Origin: Cardiocondyla obscurior
Lineage: Eukaryota > Arthropoda > Insecta > Hymenoptera > Formicidae
Reading direction: 5' to 3'
NCBI RefSeq assembly: GCF_019399895.1
Contig: NC_091879.1
Span: forward strand, 1,984,001-2,048,000
Length of the DNA: 64,000 bases
Within the stretch, counting starts at the first letter, position 1; the number at the start of each line of letters is the position of its first letter. The position numbers were made by a program, and so were the translations under genes. The notes below the pieces were generated by a model. That model made no database searches, had not been told where the DNA came from, and worked only from the letters and a program-made list of their open reading frames with translations. Of the stretch, positions 60,767 through 64,000 are shown piece by piece.

Positions 60767-62239
60767 ATATTTTTACGTAATAATGTGCATGTTATAAATT
60801 GATACATTAATTTTTTTTCTTTTCTTTTTTTTTTTTTTTTCAAGGAAAGCAATCGCATATAAATATTTTATAGCGTAATTAAGGGTTATTTTTCTTTTTC
60901 TTTTTTTTTTTTTTTTTAGTAACATGCGATGTATTCGGGAAAGTTTCAAATCTCTAATTAAACGATCATATGGTTAAGTGATTAATCTTCTTTTAATTAC
61001 ATAACGCAGAGCTCTCTAACAGACTTACGCAACGGGATGTGCGTATATGGACTTTTGCCAATTTATATGAGTTAATTTAATTTCTAATTTTAATGTGTAT
61101 GTAAATAAAATCGAAACACGATTTAAATCGCTTTTCCCGGTTACTTTCCTGTCCGTTCTCGGTCGATTAGAGGAGGAGAGGAAGTGGAGAACTGTCATAA
61201 AACGACGGTAATAAAACGAGGCTTTGTTCTCATTACAAGGAATACCGCTAATTACACAAGAATTGCAAACAATGAATTTTTTTTTACCCCAGTACCTGCA
61301 TCGAGTTTTGTATTCTGAACTAATAGCTCGGTAACGGAAACGAAGTCTTTGTTTCAACGCAATTAGAATAAAGAAAATATGTGGCATAATAAAAATAATT
61401 TTCTAATATTTTACCTTTACATATTTTTACGCTTGTGAATTTAATTGTCAAAAGATCTTTTTTATATAATTAATTTTACCCACAAATTAAAAAAAAAAAA
61501 AAAAAAAGACTTTAAATTGCGTGTATATTTATTTAATTTAATTACCACATTTTTTTTTTGCTCGAGTAATTTAATAAAAATATCCTTTACAAATTAATCA
61601 GTGAAAATGAAATTTCCGCCGGTATCACGAAGAATCTCAGCTGCGTTTAATCTGCTCTAATTTTAGCCGACGTAATGTCCGAGCACGTTCACTTTTTTCT
61701 TCTTCAGCAATAATTAGTCTCGCTTACTTCTTTCTATTTTTCTTTTTTCGTTCTCTCGCCGTGTAACTATCACTCGCAGATACGCATCTAACTTTGAATG
61801 TTGAATTAAAAATTAAAATTTTGAGCACGACTGCGCTCTAAATAAATTTATCCCTAGTCTTCGATCAAGTAAGGTAACTCTCTAACTTGATTAATTCGTT
61901 TTACTTTTCTCCATGCATTTTCGCGGAATAAATATTATATTTTAAGTAAATATTAATTTCTCGCTGGACATAACGCAACGATCGTCCACGTCTCTCATTT
62001 AATTTCTCTTTCTTCGCTGTTGCCTTCAATTAACACGCTTTTAGTACATTCTCTAATTGCGATAAGCAATTAGATCTGTTACATATGCAGCCGAGTCTGC
62101 TAATGATTAGCGATGCGGAAAGCGTTCGGTATCATTGCGCGCCTCGTTTAATCAAATCTCCGATCGTTAATCGCGCTCATTATTATCGCCGCTTTCGGAT
62201 TCTCCCGCAATAATGTCAAGTACCGAGGCGAGCGTCTTC

Positions 62240-62460
62240 GAATTCGGAGCGCAAGAGTGTCACGGTTTGCCTCGCGGCGTTCCTACAAAAAGTCTAAGCG
62301 CGAAGTGGCTATTACATTTTAAATAAAATATTTATTCTGCCCGCGCGCGTAATGCCACGTTCGTCCGAAATCTCTCGTTCGATTTCGAACAATCGTTTTC
62401 CGATTCGGAGCGCAGGAGTCGCGATTTGCCTCGCGGCGTTCCTAGGAAGTGTAAACGCGG
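62240..62460 (+). repeat. Imperfect direct duplication of about 60 bp
   Basis: Both copies share tcggagcgca, then ttgcctcgcggcgttccta, then a taa-cgcg end. The copies are about 160 bases apart. Confidence 0.7.
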
Positions 62461-63417
62461 TCAATCTCACGGCGGCCCGCAACGTTCTAGGATCTGTATC
62501 TTCTCCTCACCCCGTCCCCCCCAGCCTCGCGCCGGACACTTTTCACTTTTCCTCTCCTCCTACCATTCCCGATTCTTCCTCTCGCGCTCTCCCTCGGACC
62601 GCAGGGGAGACCGTTAAGTCTCCGCCGTCGTGTACCTCGTCTCGGCCGAGAGAACTTACGTCGCCCGTCCTTCCGGAAGGGGGGAACCGGATCCGGAGGG
62701 GGTCGCCACGGAATCCTGCCGGACGGCCGAGAAATTTTTCGAGATGTAAAACGGCAGAGGGAGATTGACTGGGCCGAAAGAGGAGGGCGGATGTCGAAGG
62801 AGGAATGGAAACCATTGGCGTGGATAAAGGAAGATCGAAAGGACCAAGGATCCTTGATCTCGCGAGAGTTTAACCTGTGGATGCATCGTTAGCTGACAAA
62901 AGAGTGGAATAAATATTTTTCAAACGTTGAAAAATAATCATCTGTTTGTAAGATTTCTTTTTTTTCGGCAAGATGCTCACCGCTGATACCAGAACTATTA
63001 AAATATAAGTTAAGAAAATGTTATATTAAAAAAAAATTGTTTCTTCCCTTTCTGTCTCTTCGTTGAAATAAATAATTGCTTCTCGCGTTTATTTATTTTG
63101 ACTGACAGGAGAGGTGGAACATTCTCATTTCCGACGAGCGCACTTTCTAGTTTTGATTCTTTTTAACAACGAAGGAACTTCCGGTGTTCCGTAATTTTCC
63201 GCGGCGGCTACGCTGCTGGTCGCGATTATGGAAGCACAGTGGCTTGTGTCTGAGATTTATGAAAAGAAAAAGAAAAAAAATAATAATAATAAAAAAAAGG
63301 AGAGGAAAAAATGGCCGTAATGCGCCGTGTACGTCGGGCAAACGTCAGACGCGTGTGTTTCACTTTTCCGCGAGAGTGCAGAGGGGCTCGCGCGATATGC
63401 GTCGGGGGAAAGCGGGC

Positions 63418-63424
63418 TATAAAG
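63418..63424 (+). promoter_or_regulatory. TATA box of fourth vajk gene
   Basis: TATAAAG is followed by an initiator TCAGT at 63450-63454. The ATG is at 63497. Confidence 0.8.
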
Positions 63425-63496
63425 ACAGTGGCACCTTGGGGGGAAGCATTCAGTAAAGTCTGGACATTGACCAGATCGTGAGAGACCTGGATAGAC

Positions 63497-64000
63497 ATGA
63501 GAATTTTGGTAAGTTCGGGGCGAAATTAGTTGAACTCCACTTCGCTTAATCATCCTGCCGAGCTTTCGATATAATTTCAACGACGCACACTAAAAACAGC
63601 CGCGAGAAACGTTGACTCTTCATTAAATCGTTTATAAAAGTTTAATTAAAATTTAAATCATCAAATAATATTAAAATAAATTAAAAAAAAAAAATTTAAT
63701 AGAAGCAATTGAAAGAAATAATTATTTTAAAGAGCCATCTTGTACTATCGGGGTCGTTTGTGATTCTACTTTCCGCGGCATTTCTTCAACGATTCAAGAG
63801 ATAACGCGTCGATACCGCGGGGGCGAGTGACTGACGCAACGTGTCTCTATTGCAGTTTCTCACGGTGTTGGCGGGGCTTTTGGCCTTGGCCGTGTGCGAG
63901 AAGAAGAAGGAGCTTAACAAGCAAGTCGAAAATGCCGCCGGCGAGAAGAAGCAGGATAAGCGCGGGTTAAGCCACTTCGCGGAGGCGGATTTCGGGGGAC
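63497..64000 (+). CDS. vajk: Vajk-type cuticular protein (gene 4), 5' part
   Basis: Exon 1 is 63497-63508 (MRIL, donor gtaagt). Exon 2 starts at 63856 (acceptor attgcag) and runs off the window. The visible protein begins MRILFLTVLAGLLALAVC, a signal peptide. A Lys/Glu-rich spacer ends in DKRGLSHF. The same MRIL exon and a KKQ[ED]KRGL motif occur in gene 1, so the two are close paralogues. The repeat region is not yet reached, so assignment to the family rests on promoter type, exon architecture, the N-terminal match and position in the array. Confidence 0.8.

Larger units (their letters stand above)
60642..63417. other. Spacer between vajk genes 3 and 4
   Basis: It contains T-rich tracts (about 60822-60840, 60900-60918) and a poly-A tract (61490-61507). 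An imperfect direct duplication of about 60 bp lies at 62240-62302 and 62401-62460. A GC-rich segment at 62.5-62.9 kb contains a 138-codon frame (62352-62768) discussed as a finding. No gene is firmly supported. Confidence 0.45.

Overview
The window is animal nuclear DNA, almost certainly from an insect and most likely from a hymenopteran such as an ant. Its genes are split by short GT-AG introns and a few multi-kilobase ones. Most of the sequence is AT-rich non-coding DNA with islands dense in CpG. The gene content is a recognisable part of the insect 'Nimrod cluster': nim scavenger-receptor genes together with Ance-3 and the vajk cuticular-protein genes. I assembled the gene models by hand from splice signals and reading-frame phase. 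No alignment or search was run.

Layout from left to right. (1) At 58-313, minus strand, are the first two coding exons of the SNARE BET1, which runs off the left edge. (2) At 1665-3596, minus, is a four-exon secreted Nimrod-B-type protein of 499 residues, with a CCxGY motif and about ten NIM repeats. (3) At 5271-16560, minus, is a nine-exon Nimrod-A-type receptor of 525 residues: signal peptide, EMI domain, CCEGY, NIM/EGF modules, one membrane span and a tail with tyrosine motifs. One of its introns holds a CpG-rich tandem repeat and an apparently spliced plus-strand transcript. (4) From 16.6 to 29.5 kb lies a gene-poor interval. (5) At 29509-40857, minus, are the last three coding exons of an angiotensin-converting-enzyme-like gene (Ance-3). 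Its catalytic exons are not visible here. (6) From 45.6 kb to the right edge are four plus-strand vajk-type cuticular-protein genes, each with its own TATA box and a first coding exon of exactly 12 bases. The fourth is cut by the window edge.

How the genes relate. NimA and NimB belong to the haemocyte recognition and phagocytosis family. The vajk genes encode secreted Val-Pro-Tyr-Lys repeat proteins of the cuticle. Ance-3 is a predicted surface-attached M2 peptidase relative. Their co-location is a known conserved synteny in insects. Since the upstream Ance-3 exons are not seen between 41 and 64 kb, I infer that the vajk genes may sit inside an Ance-3 intron on the opposite strand.

The spaces between genes contain many copies of a palindromic, foldback, MITE-like element of about 130-220 bp, at least one second short repeat family, an 18-bp perfect inverted repeat, long A/T homopolymers and simple repeats. 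I found no rRNA gene, convincing tRNA gene, CRISPR array or autonomous transposon.
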